Shown here: in pieces, positions 41,223 to 49,241 of the stretch
Layout of the letters: every line of letters begins with the position of its first letter
Numbering within the stretch: position 1 is the first letter of the stretch
Assembly: GCF_963378105.1 (NCBI RefSeq)
Contig: NZ_OY726398.1
Span: 1,426,001 to 1,490,000 of the forward strand
DNA: 64,000 bases
Source of the DNA: Mycolicibacter sp. MU0102
Lineage (GTDB): Bacteria; Actinomycetota; Actinomycetes; Mycobacteriales; Mycobacteriaceae
Direction of reading: 5' to 3'
The notes under the pieces: generated by a model
The model's input: the letters and a program-made list of their open reading frames with translations, nothing else
The model's database searches: none
What the model was told of the DNA's origin: nothing
Made by a program: the position numbers and the translations under genes

Positions 41223-42368
41223 CTAAATCCCGAATACGGCGGCGATTGCTGACACCACATCGGCGAAATCAGTCGGGGTGGCGTCGGCCAGCGGCGTCAG
41301 GGCCGACCAGGGCTGGAACAGGTCGCTGATGGCGTTCTGGAAACCTTGCTGGGCGCCATCGACGAGTGCTTGCTGGACGGCAGACCAGTCCAGATCGGTC
41401 GGGAACAACCCGAGGGGCTCGGCCACATTCGCCGGTCCCGGAAACCAGCCATCGGTGATGCTGCCGTAGCCCAAATTGACCAGGATCCGCATATCGGGCT
41501 CGAGCAGGTCATAGAGCGGCTGCCCGATCACCGGCACGAGCAGTAGCGGCGACAGCAACGGCAGGGTCTGCGCCGGAATCATGTAGTAATTCGTCAAGCC
41601 CTCGCCGGTGAGATCCGCAGAGCCCGGCAGCAGCACCGCGTTGTTGATCTGATCGGCGTCGATGCTCAGATACTCCAGATGCTGGGTGAAGATGCCCATG
41701 AAGGCGTTGAGGTCGGACAGCAGGTTGAGCGGATAGCGGGGGAAGTCGGCGAAGCCGTCGTACTCGAAGTTGTAGATGTCGGTGGGGTACAGATTGTCGG
41801 GCGTCGTCGGGAACACCCCGAGGCCCGACCAGATTCCCCCGTTGGGGGCAACGGGATCGCCGACCAGCATGAAATGTACGAGGTCGCTGGGGACACCCTG
41901 GGCCTGCAACTGGTCCATGGTCAGCCCGGAGAATCCGGCGCTTTGCGAATATCCGAACACCACGACGGGATTCTCCGCACTGACCTGCCCGCCGGCGATC
42001 TGCTGCGCAATTGCGGCAGTCAAGATCTGTGCCCCTTCGATCCGCGACTCGGCCTTGTCGAAAAAGAGCCGTTCGGGCGTGGTCAGGATCTGCATGGTGC
42101 CGGTGAAGCCATGCGGCTGCAGGTAGAGCTCGTTAGCCAGGTCGGCGTAGCGCTGGCCCGGCGTCGGAATCCCGCTGGGGCCCAAGATCAAAGCGGTGCC
42201 ACCCCCGAGCGGGGCGCCAGCGCTGTCGCTGCCGGTCAGCCGCACATGGGCCGTGCGTGGGTCATCAGCCGACGACATCGGCAGGACCGCGGTCAGCAGT
42301 CCCGCGGTGACGGCAGCGGCGGTCCCGAGAACTCGGTGCCGGCGGATGGGGATAGGTGCGGACCACAT
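41223..42368 (-). CDS. Exported PE-PPE domain serine hydrolase
   Basis: A 381-residue protein with a Sec signal (about 1-33) followed by a stand-alone PE-PPE alpha/beta-hydrolase domain. G-P-S-G-I-P-T-P near 63, the nucleophile elbow V-F-G-Y-S-Q-S-A near 140, L-V-G-D-P-V-A-P-N-G-G-I near 170 and Y-D-G-F-A-D-F-P-R-Y-P-L-N near 205 are the family blocks; S of G-Y-S-Q-S is the likely nucleophile. PE-PPE domains are esterases. Here no PE or PPE N-terminus exists, so export is by Sec, not type VII. GGGAGGAA precedes ATG 42368. It diverges from the NPP gene. Confidence 0.88.
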   Translation of the reverse strand: MWSAPIPIRRHRVLGTAAAVTAGLLTAVLPMSSADDPRTAHVRLTGSDSAGAPLGGGTALILGPSGIPTPGQRYADLANELYLQPHGFTGTMQILTTPERLFFDKAESRIEGAQILTAAIAQQIAGGQVSAENPVVVFGYSQSAGFSGLTMDQLQAQGVPSDLVHFMLVGDPVAPNGGIWSGLGVFPTTPDNLYPTDIYNFEYDGFADFPRYPLNLLSDLNAFMGIFTQHLEYLSIDADQINNAVLLPGSADLTGEGLTNYYMIPAQTLPLLSPLLLVPVIGQPLYDLLEPDMRILVNLGYGSITDGWFPGPANVAEPLGLFPTDLDWSAVQQALVDGAQQGFQNAISDLFQPWSALTPLADATPTDFADVVSAIAAVFGI

Positions 42369-42605
42369 CGAGAGTTCCTCCCTGCAGAGCCAACGCGCTG
42401 CACCTCAACCCCGGGCGGCCCAGATAGCCGGTTCTCAATATCGAGGACGCGGAGGAGGGCGTCAATGCCGAATTCGAGCGGGCGGCCGGCCCGCGGGTCG
42501 TGCGCTGGGCCATGGGCGAATTCCTCTAAAACGCTGAGCATTGCCTGTGCGATTGCTAGGGTCGCCGGGCAGTCTCGCGCAAACTTCGACGAGGGAAATC
42601 CGATC

Positions 42606-44045
42606 GTGACAAAGGTGAAGCGGTTTCTGTCTGTTGCGACCGTCGCCGGCTTGGTTGCCGGAACAGGGGCGGTGGTCGGGGCACAGACTGGGATGTCCGC
42701 GATGACCGCCGACTGGATGCTTGCCGCCGAGCACGTGCTGCTGATCGGTACCGACGGCACCAACTTGGACAAGATCCTGGAGTACGCCTACAACCAGGAC
42801 AGCGGCTTCAAAACCGCGATGGACCAAGGCATCACCGGAACCGCGAGCCTGACCAACCACACCACCTTTTCCGGCCCGTCATGGTCGACGATTCTGACCG
42901 GAGTGTGGGACGACAAGCACGGTGTGACCAACAACCTGTTCAGCCCCGAGCCATACAACTTGTGGCCGACGGTGTTCAACCTTCTCGAGTACTACAAGCC
43001 GGAGGTCAACACCACGGTGATCGCCGACTGGGACTACATCAACGACATCGCCGCCGCGGGCGGCTACCCGGTCGACAACAACATCTTCGTGCCCTTCGAG
43101 ACCAACTGGGCCGACGCCGACGCGCTGGTCACCTCGCAGACCATCGCCCAGATCCTGGCGACCGCGGACAACCCCGACGACATCTCCAACTTCCTGTTCT
43201 CCTACCAAGTGCAAGTCGACGAGGCCGGGCATGCGTTCGGTGGCGGGTCGGCCGAATATGCCCAAGCCGTTGTGAACGTCGGCGCCAACATCCAGCAGAT
43301 CCTGGCCGCGGTCGCGCAGGTCAAAGCGATCACCGGCGACGACTGGTCGATCATCATCACCACCGACCACGGCCACCAGCAGTCCCACGACATCTTGGGC
43401 CACGGCTTCCAATCGCCCAACGAGACATCGTCTTTCGTCATATTCGATCAAGCAGGCGATCACGCCACCGACGGCAGCCAAAACCTGAACTACTCCACGG
43501 TGGACATCACGCCCACCATCTTGTCGCTGTTCGGCGTCCCGCTGCGCTCGGACTTCGACGGTGTCTCGATGGCGAACGACCCCTCCATCTTGAACAGCAT
43601 CGTCACACCCGCCGACCTCAAGCAGGCGCTGCAAGACGCGCTCGCGATGTACGGCTACCCCAATATCGGCAACGACATCGCACTGGCCATCCGCACGGTG
43701 ATCACCTCCATTCCGTACGGGCTCAATCTGGTTGTCACCGAGATCGACAAGCTCCTGCAGTCGATCGTCGACCAGGACATCTTCCTGATCAGCGGACTGG
43801 CCCAATTCGCCCAACAGATCAACGATTTCGTGGGCGGTTTGGTGGTCGACACGAGCGTTGCACTGGCCCGAGGCGTTGCGTACCTGACCGGATCGGGAGT
43901 CATTGCGCCGACTGACGCGCCGCTACCGCTGCCGGGTGCCTCGGAGTTCTCTGACCCGTGGGGCCTGCTTTCTGGGGGCGACAACCTGTTCGCGCCTGAG
44001 CATTCGGTAGGGGAGCTCGAACTGCCCTGGCTGCTCGACGCCTGA
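42606..44045 (+). CDS. Exported alkaline-phosphatase-superfamily phosphodiesterase (NPP type)
   Basis: A 479-residue exported protein. Signal peptide about 1-26, then the NPP/ALP core: I-G-T-D-G-T-N with the metal Asp, H-T-T-F-S-G-P-S-W-S with the nucleophilic Thr, V-D-E-A-G-H-A and T-T-D-H-G-H near 258. A C-terminal hydrophobic, glycine-poor region of about 130 residues follows, typical of mycobacterial versions, and ends L-P-W-L-L-D-A. It probably hydrolyses phosphodiesters or pyrophosphates at the envelope. The open frame runs far upstream; GTG 42606 is chosen by GAGGGAAA and the signal peptide. Confidence 0.87.
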   Translation: MTKVKRFLSVATVAGLVAGTGAVVGAQTGMSAMTADWMLAAEHVLLIGTDGTNLDKILEYAYNQDSGFKTAMDQGITGTASLTNHTTFSGPSWSTILTGVWDDKHGVTNNLFSPEPYNLWPTVFNLLEYYKPEVNTTVIADWDYINDIAAAGGYPVDNNIFVPFETNWADADALVTSQTIAQILATADNPDDISNFLFSYQVQVDEAGHAFGGGSAEYAQAVVNVGANIQQILAAVAQVKAITGDDWSIIITTDHGHQQSHDILGHGFQSPNETSSFVIFDQAGDHATDGSQNLNYSTVDITPTILSLFGVPLRSDFDGVSMANDPSILNSIVTPADLKQALQDALAMYGYPNIGNDIALAIRTVITSIPYGLNLVVTEIDKLLQSIVDQDIFLISGLAQFAQQINDFVGGLVVDTSVALARGVAYLTGSGVIAPTDAPLPLPGASEFSDPWGLLSGGDNLFAPEHSVGELELPWLLDA

Positions 44046-44095
44046 TACGCCCTGGGTGGCCGGTAGCGAACTGCCGTCCGTGCGGTGGGAGTCTC

Positions 44096-44389
44096 CTAGC
44101 GAAGCGTGTCGGGGCAGATTTCATGCTGGGCGGCATCCAGTACGCCCGCAACGTCCATCGCGCCGAACGACATACGTCGAATATCGTCCGGCGAAGCCCC
44201 GCCGCGAAGCATCTGACACATCTGCGTGGCGTTCGAGAACAGCCCTCCTGGGAACTCGAATCGCATCGTGCCGTGGTCCTCGAGGTACTTGTAGAAGCTG
44301 TCGTAGTCCGCATGGGCTGGGGGCGCCACGGCCATCAAGGCGGCGACAAGAGCGGCACCGACTCCGGTCAACATGCTCACAGCAAACAC
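44096..44389 (-). CDS. Secreted DUF732 protein
   Basis: A 97-residue exported protein. GTG 44389 has GGAGG 8 nt upstream and places V-R-V-F-A-V-S-M-L and a hydrophobic core up to A-P-P-A-H-A-D as signal peptide. The mature part has D-S-F-Y-K-Y-L-E-D-H-G, C-Q-M-L-R-G-G and the closing E-I-C-P-D-T-L, the same end as the DUF732 gene at 1596-1922. Function unknown. It closes the run of exported proteins 39-44.4 kb. Confidence 0.84.
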   Translation of the reverse strand: MFAVSMLTGVGAALVAALMAVAPPAHADYDSFYKYLEDHGTMRFEFPGGLFSNATQMCQMLRGGASPDDIRRMSFGAMDVAGVLDAAQHEICPDTLR

Positions 44390-44567
44390 TCTGACTACCT
44401 CCAGGGTTCGTAGTTGGGGCATATGTTGGCACACCACATACGACCCCGCTCGGTATGCGACCTGAGGCTAAGGCCCGATGAGACTTTTCCCGGCCGGACA
44501 TGTGCCAACCCGGTCAGTGGCGGATGGCGGGATGGCGGCTCGCGCGGGAACCCGTAGAAACGAGTCA

Positions 44568-44587
44568 GGCCCCCTCGAAAGGGGGCC
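44568..44587 (-). terminator. GC hairpin downstream of tRNA-His
   Basis: GGCCCCC-TCGAAA-GGGGGCC, a perfect 7-bp stem with a 6-nt loop, just after the tRNA-His 3' end; no U tract. Confidence 0.75.
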
Positions 44588-44598
44588 CGACCTGTTGG

Positions 44599-44672
44599 GG
44601 TGGCTGACGGGACTCGAACCCGCGACACCCAGGATCACAACCTGGTGCTCTACCAACTGAACTACAGCCACC
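44599..44672 (-). tRNA. tRNA-His (anticodon GTG)
   Basis: 74 nt counting the extra G(-1) opposite C73 that marks tRNA-His. Acceptor GTGGCTG/CAGCCAC; anticodon stem CCAGG/CCTGG with loop TTGTGAT, anticodon GTG. CCA not encoded. It lies beside orn, as in M. tuberculosis. Confidence 0.97.
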
Positions 44673-44706
44673 ATTGCTGCCCGACTAGCAAGCAGCGTCG
44701 TCGATA

Positions 44707-45363
44707 CTAACCGCTAGGGCGCTCAGCGACCGAATCGATATCGTCGGGCGCGTCCACCGGCGGACCCAGCTCCCCGGCGATCGCAGCAATGTCGCTGGTA
44801 GAAGGCCCGGGCGGGGCGACGAACGCGGTGCGGCGGTAGTACTTCAATTCCCGGATGGACTCGTGGATATCGGCCAGTGCGCGGTGCGCCAGGCCCTTCG
44901 CCGGCTGGCCGAAGTAGATCCGGGGGTACCACCGACGGCACAACTCCTTGATCGAGCTGACGTCGATCATCCGGTAGTGCAGGTAGTCGTTGAGGGCGAG
45001 CATGTCGCGCGCCAGGAAACCTCGGTCGGTGCCGATCGAGTTGCCCGCCAGCGGCGCCGTCTTGGCCTGCTTGACGTGGGTGCGGATGTAGTCGAGCACC
45101 ATCGCCTCGGCGGTGGCCAGGTCGACCGTCGAGGCTCTGACCTCGTCAATCAGGCCCGATCGGGTGTGCATGTCGGTCACCACAGGGCTCATCGCGTCCA
45201 GGTCCGCGTCGTCGGCGTGGATCACCACGTCAATACCGTCGCCCAGGATGTTCAGCTCGCCGTCGGTGACCAGGGCAGCGATCTCGATGAGCTTGTCCGA
45301 GCCCAGATCCAGGCCGGTCATCTCACAGTCGATCCAGACGAGTTCGTCTCGTGCAGCACTCAC
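44707..45363 (-). CDS. orn: Oligoribonuclease
   Basis: A DEDDh 3'-to-5' exonuclease degrading 2-5-mers, including pGpG and pApA left from cyclic dinucleotides. The 218-residue protein shows W-I-D-C-E-M-T-G-L (Exo I), A-P-L-A-G-N-S-I-G-T-D-R near 105 (Exo II) and H-R-A-L-A-D-I-x-E-S-I near 160 (Exo III), with Y-L-H-Y-R-M-I-D-V-S-S. GTG 45363 lies 9 nt after a TAACGT hexamer. The tail of about 25 residues is Pro/Asp-rich. It corresponds to Rv2511 and diverges from the HerA-like gene. Confidence 0.97.
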   Translation of the reverse strand: MSAARDELVWIDCEMTGLDLGSDKLIEIAALVTDGELNILGDGIDVVIHADDADLDAMSPVVTDMHTRSGLIDEVRASTVDLATAEAMVLDYIRTHVKQAKTAPLAGNSIGTDRGFLARDMLALNDYLHYRMIDVSSIKELCRRWYPRIYFGQPAKGLAHRALADIHESIRELKYYRRTAFVAPPGPSTSDIAAIAGELGPPVDAPDDIDSVAERPSG

Positions 45364-45372
45364 AGTGAGCCA

Positions 45373-45378
45373 ACGTTA
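45373..45378 (-). promoter_or_regulatory. -10 element of orn
   Basis: TAACGT on the minus strand ends 9 nt before GTG 45363; a leader of about 2 nt is implied. Confidence 0.4.
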
Positions 45379-45424
45379 GCCGTTCGCCGCAGCCATAGGC
45401 GCACAGCGGTACAGACAGGCCAAG

Positions 45425-45430
45425 TAATGT
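45425..45430 (+). promoter_or_regulatory. -10 element of the HerA-like gene, leaderless
   Basis: TAATGT ends 8 nt before GTG 45439. Confidence 0.45.
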
Positions 45431-45438
45431 CGTGACCT

Positions 45439-47007
45439 GTGAGTCCCGAGTCGGCGGCGAACGCCGCGCAGCAGATCGCGGCGGGCTATGTCGCAGACGG
45501 CCAGGCCCTCGAACTGGGCACGGTCGTCATCGACGACACCGCAGACGCCTCCGCGCAGGTCCGTATCCCGCTGGCCACAATCAACCGCCACGGTTTGGTG
45601 GCCGGCGCCACCGGCACCGGCAAGACCAAGACGTTGCAGGTGATCGCCGAGCAGCTGTCCGCCGCCGGTGTCCCGGTGCTGATGGCCGACGTCAAGGGCG
45701 ACCTGTCCGGGCTGTCGCGGGCCGGGGAGGCGGGGGACAAGATCACCCAGCGCGCCACCGAGACCGGCGACGACTGGACGCCGACGGCGTTCCCGGTGGA
45801 GTTTCTGTCGCTGGGCACCGGTGGTCTGGGAATCCCGGTGCGCGCCACCATTTCCAGCTTCGGACCCATCCTGCTGTCGAAGGTATTGGGGCTCAATGCC
45901 ACCCAGGAGTCGACCCTCGGGCTGATCTTCCACTGGGCAGACCAGAACGGTTATTTGCTGCTGGACCTGAAGGATTTGCGTTCGGTCATCACGTTTTTGA
46001 CCAGCGATGCCGGCAAGCCCCAGCTGAAGAACCTCGGCGGGGTATCGGCGCAGACCGCGGGGGTGATTCTGCGGGCCCTGGTCAATCTGGAGGCCGAAGG
46101 TGGCGACACCTTCTTCGGTGAGCCGGAGCTCAAGCCGGAGGACTTGCTGCGCACTGACAGTCAGGGCCGCGGCATCATCTCGCTGCTGGAGCTGGGCGAT
46201 CAAGCTGCCCGCCCGGTGTTGTTCTCCACCTTCTTGATGTGGGTGCTCGCCGACCTGTTCACGCTGCTTCCCGAGGTCGGGGACATCGACAAGCCCAAGC
46301 TGGTGTTCTTCTTCGACGAGGCGCACCTGCTGTTCGCCGACGCCTCGAAGGCGTTCCTGCAGCAGGTCGAGCAGACCGTGAAGCTGATCCGCTCCAAGGG
46401 CGTCGGGGTGTTCTTCTGCACGCAGTTGCCCACCGATGTGCCCAACAGCGTGCTGTCCCAGCTGGGCGCACGGATCCAGCATGCGTTGCGGGCGTTTACC
46501 CCCGACGACCAGGCGGCGCTGAGCAAAACGGTGCGCACCTACCCCAAAACCAAGGTGTATGACCTGGAGTCGGCGCTGACGTCGCTGGGGATCGGCGAGG
46601 CGATCGTCACCGTCCTGACGGAGAAGGGTGCCCCGACCCCGGTTGCCTGGACGCGGCTACGGGCACCGCGATCGCTGATGGCCTCCGTCGGTGACGCGGC
46701 GATCACCGCCGCGGCCACCGCCAGCCCGCTGCACGCGGTCTACAGCGAGACCGTGGATCGCGAGTCGGCCTATGAGATCTTGTCCGGCAAGCTCGCAGCG
46801 GGGGAGGGCAGTGCGCCGCCCTCCGACGCCCAGGGATACGACAGTGTGCCGCCGCCACCGAAAGTGCACTGGTGGACGCGGTTCGGTCGCTGGCTCGCCC
46901 ACTTCCTCTCCACCCGGGAGGGCAAGCAGGTGACCCGTGCTGTCACCACCGTGGTGGTCGGTCAGATCACCCGCGGCGCAATGGGCACCGGGCGCCGCCG
47001 GCGCTGA
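45439..47007 (+). CDS. HerA/FtsK-like P-loop ATPase (DUF853)
   Basis: A 522-residue cytosolic ATPase. Walker A G-A-T-G-T-G-K-T-K-T is near residue 55, Walker B V-F-F-F-D-E-A-H-L-L near 292, followed by the sensor stretch F-C-T-Q-L-P-T-D-V-P and the Arg-rich A-R-I-Q-H-A-L-R-A-F-T-P-D-D. This is the DUF853 helicase-HerA C-terminal type; the role is unproven (DNA translocation or repair is presumed). A Pro-rich linker and a basic C-terminal helix close the protein. It corresponds to Rv2510c and diverges from orn. Confidence 0.92.
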   Translation: MSPESAANAAQQIAAGYVADGQALELGTVVIDDTADASAQVRIPLATINRHGLVAGATGTGKTKTLQVIAEQLSAAGVPVLMADVKGDLSGLSRAGEAGDKITQRATETGDDWTPTAFPVEFLSLGTGGLGIPVRATISSFGPILLSKVLGLNATQESTLGLIFHWADQNGYLLLDLKDLRSVITFLTSDAGKPQLKNLGGVSAQTAGVILRALVNLEAEGGDTFFGEPELKPEDLLRTDSQGRGIISLLELGDQAARPVLFSTFLMWVLADLFTLLPEVGDIDKPKLVFFFDEAHLLFADASKAFLQQVEQTVKLIRSKGVGVFFCTQLPTDVPNSVLSQLGARIQHALRAFTPDDQAALSKTVRTYPKTKVYDLESALTSLGIGEAIVTVLTEKGAPTPVAWTRLRAPRSLMASVGDAAITAAATASPLHAVYSETVDRESAYEILSGKLAAGEGSAPPSDAQGYDSVPPPPKVHWWTRFGRWLAHFLSTREGKQVTRAVTTVVVGQITRGAMGTGRRRR

Positions 47008-47016
47008 TCTGACGGC

Positions 47017-47057
47017 GGCGACCCGCTGCGCCCGGCTCCGCCGCGCTTGCGGTCGCC
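47017..47057. repeat. 41-nt dispersed repeat, copy 1 (convergent gene ends)
   Basis: Arms GGCGACC and GGTCGCC pair perfectly and enclose a GC-rich body. It is 37 of 41 identical to 49201-49241 and lies between the HerA-like stop and the SDR stop, so it probably acts as a bidirectional terminator hairpin. Confidence 0.7.
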
Positions 47058-47058
47058 G

Positions 47059-47865
47059 CTAGCCCCCGCCGAGCTTTTTGTAGACCGCCCCCACAATGGG
47101 CGTGACAATGGCGCGCGGCGCGTAACCGCTGGCCATCGACATGGCCTTGGAGGTGATCCCGGGAACCACCCGCATCTTGTTACGCGCCAACGCATCCAGC
47201 GACAGCTTCGCGGTGTGCTGGGTGGAGATCCACAAGAAGTCCGGGATCAGCCGGTCGACCAACGAGGCCTCGGTGGCATCAGGCATTTCGGCGCGCACCG
47301 GCCCGGGCGCCAGCAACGTCACATGCACCCCGGACTTCAGCAGCTCGCCGCGCAGCGACTCGCTGAACGTGTTGGCGAACGCCTTGGTCGCGGCGTAGGT
47401 GGCGTTGTTGGGGATCGGTGAGTTGCCCGCCGCCGACCCGGAGATCAAGATGCCGCCGGCGCGGCGCTCGAGCATGCCGGGCAGCACCGCCAACACCAGG
47501 TCGTGCACGGCCAGCGCGTTGAGCTGCACCTGGGCCTTCTCCGCCGCCGGGTCCAGGCCCGAGATCGGCCCGAACGTCGCGGTGCCGGCATTGGCGCACA
47601 GCACTGAGATCTCCCGCCCGGCCAACTCGGCGCAGAACGCGTCACGTGCCGGCGGGTCGGCCAGGTCGACCGCGCGGACCTCGACCGCGACTCGGTACTT
47701 GTCGCGCAGCCGCGCCGCCACGTCGTTGAGCACGTCTTCGCGGCGCGCGGTGATGATCAGGGCGTGGCCGCGGGCGGCCAGCTCGGTGGCCAGCGCCTCA
47801 CCGATTCCCTGGGACGCACCGGTGACGACGGCGCGGGCATCTGGGCTGGGAGCAGGAATTGGCAT
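47059..47865 (-). CDS. Short-chain dehydrogenase/reductase
   Basis: A 268-residue SDR. V-T-G-A-S-Q-G-I-G-E is the cofactor motif, R-x-E in T-A-R-R-E-D suggests NADP(H), N-A-G-T is near 92, Ser in I-S-G-S-A-A-G and Y-A-A-T-K form the active site. The C-terminal part resembles mycobacterial reductases of the Rv2509 type, which in M. tuberculosis reduces the mycolic beta-keto ester (mycolate reductase); synteny supports this assignment. A leaderless start at ATG 47865 is implied by TACGAT 6 nt upstream. Confidence 0.9.
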   Translation of the reverse strand: MPIPAPSPDARAVVTGASQGIGEALATELAARGHALIITARREDVLNDVAARLRDKYRVAVEVRAVDLADPPARDAFCAELAGREISVLCANAGTATFGPISGLDPAAEKAQVQLNALAVHDLVLAVLPGMLERRAGGILISGSAAGNSPIPNNATYAATKAFANTFSESLRGELLKSGVHVTLLAPGPVRAEMPDATEASLVDRLIPDFLWISTQHTAKLSLDALARNKMRVVPGITSKAMSMASGYAPRAIVTPIVGAVYKKLGGG

Positions 47866-47871
47866 GGGGCA

Positions 47872-47881
47872 ATCGTAGAGT
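47872..47881. promoter_or_regulatory. Overlapping divergent -10 elements
   Basis: Minus-strand TACGAT (47877-47872) serves the SDR gene and plus-strand TAGAGT (47876-47881) serves the MFS gene. The two hexamers share the self-complementary TA at 47876-47877. Each lies 6-7 nt from its own start codon. Confidence 0.6.
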
Positions 47882-47888
47882 GCGAGTC

Positions 47889-49199
47889 ATGGGCGAGCCG
47901 GGGGCGGACAAGCCGGGGCGATCCCGGATCGTGGCGTGGGCCCTGTGGGACACCGGTGCGGCCGGCGTTTCCGCCATCGTGGTGACGTTCGTCTACTCGG
48001 TGTATCTGACCAGCAGTGTCGGGCGTGAGCTGCCCGGAGAGGTGTCCCCGGCCAGCTGGCTGGGCCGCACCCTGGCTATCTCCGGGCTGACCGTGGCCGC
48101 GGTCGCGCCGGTGATCGGGGTCTGGGTGGCCGCCCCGCACCGCCGTCGCGTGACGCTGGCGGTGCTGACCGGTACCGCGGCGGTGCTGACCGCCTCGATG
48201 AGCCTGATCCGTGACGAACCCGCCTACCTGGCTCCGGGACTGTTGCTATTGGCGCTGACCGCCGCGTGCGGCGACCTGGCCAGCGTGCCCTACAACGCCA
48301 TGCTGCGGCAGTTGTCGACTCCGCAGAACTCTGGCCGGATCTCCGGATTCGGCTGGGCGGCCGGCTATGCCGGCAGCGTGGTGTTGTTGCTGCTGGTCTA
48401 CGTCGGCTGCATCGCCGGCAGCGGCCCCACCCGCGGCCTGCTGCACTTGTCCACCGAAGGCGGACACAACGTTCGGGTCGCGATGCTGCTGGCCGCGGCC
48501 TGGCTGACGGTGTTCGCGCTGCCGCTGTTGCTCACTGCGCATCGTTTGGTCGGCGAGAGTGAGGCGCCTGCCCTGCGGCTCGGCTTCCTCGGCGGTTACC
48601 GCCAGCTCTGGCGCGACATCACTGCGGAATGGCACCGCGACCGCAACCTGGTCTTCTATCTGGTGGCCAGCGCGATCTTCCGCGACGGGTTGGCCGGGGT
48701 GTTCGCGTTCGGCGCGGTGCTGGGCGTCAACGTCTACGGCATCTCGGCCGGGGACGTGCTGATCTTCGGGGTGGCCGCCAGCGTGGTGGCGGCACTCGGG
48801 GCCATCGCCGGGGGGCTGCTCGACGACCGCATCGGGTCCAAGACCGTCATCGTGGGCTCCCTGGTGGTGATGATCACCGCCGGCACCACGTTGATGACGC
48901 TGTCGGGTCCAGGGGCGTTCTGGGCCTGCGGGCTGGTGCTGTGTCTGTTCATCGGGCCGACCCAATCCTCGGCGCGCACCCTGCTGCTGCGGATGGCCCA
49001 AGAAGGCCGGGATGGGTTCGAAGGAGTGGCGTTCGGCCTCTACACGATGACCGGTCGGGCAGTGTCGTTCCTGGCGCCGTGGCTGTTCTCGGTCTTCGTC
49101 GACGTCTTCGGCACCGACCGGGCGGGCATGGGCGGGCTGTGCACCGTTCTGCTGCTGGGCCTGTTGGCGCTGCTGCCGGTGCGGGTCAGCAGGGTTTGA
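47889..49199 (+). CDS. Atg22/UMF1-like MFS membrane protein
   Basis: A 436-residue integral membrane protein with about 12 helices. The N-terminal A-L-W-D-T-G-A-A-G-V-S-A-I-V-V-T-F-V-Y resembles the A-x-Y-D-x-A-n-S-a-f-x-T-V-I start of the Atg22-like MFS branch, and G-P-T-Q-S-S-A-R-T-L and L-D-D-R-I-G-S-K are transporter loops. It corresponds to Rv2508c. ATG 47889 fits the leaderless promoter; the in-frame upstream codon would fall before transcription start. Substrate unknown. Confidence 0.87.
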   Translation: MGEPGADKPGRSRIVAWALWDTGAAGVSAIVVTFVYSVYLTSSVGRELPGEVSPASWLGRTLAISGLTVAAVAPVIGVWVAAPHRRRVTLAVLTGTAAVLTASMSLIRDEPAYLAPGLLLLALTAACGDLASVPYNAMLRQLSTPQNSGRISGFGWAAGYAGSVVLLLLVYVGCIAGSGPTRGLLHLSTEGGHNVRVAMLLAAAWLTVFALPLLLTAHRLVGESEAPALRLGFLGGYRQLWRDITAEWHRDRNLVFYLVASAIFRDGLAGVFAFGAVLGVNVYGISAGDVLIFGVAASVVAALGAIAGGLLDDRIGSKTVIVGSLVVMITAGTTLMTLSGPGAFWACGLVLCLFIGPTQSSARTLLLRMAQEGRDGFEGVAFGLYTMTGRAVSFLAPWLFSVFVDVFGTDRAGMGGLCTVLLLGLLALLPVRVSRV

Positions 49200-49200
49200 C

Positions 49201-49241
49201 GGCGACCCGCTTCGCCCGGGTTCGCCGCGCTTGCGATCGCC
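49201..49241. repeat. 41-nt dispersed repeat, copy 2 (convergent gene ends)
   Basis: Same element as 47017-47057 with four substitutions; arms GGCGACC/GATCGCC keep six of seven pairs. It fills the gap between the Atg22-like and MmpS-like gene ends exactly. Confidence 0.7.

Noticed and set aside
41679..42605. Upstream extension of the NPP phosphodiesterase open frame
   Set aside because: It overlaps the PE-PPE gene on the other strand; the signal peptide and ribosome site place the start at GTG 42606.
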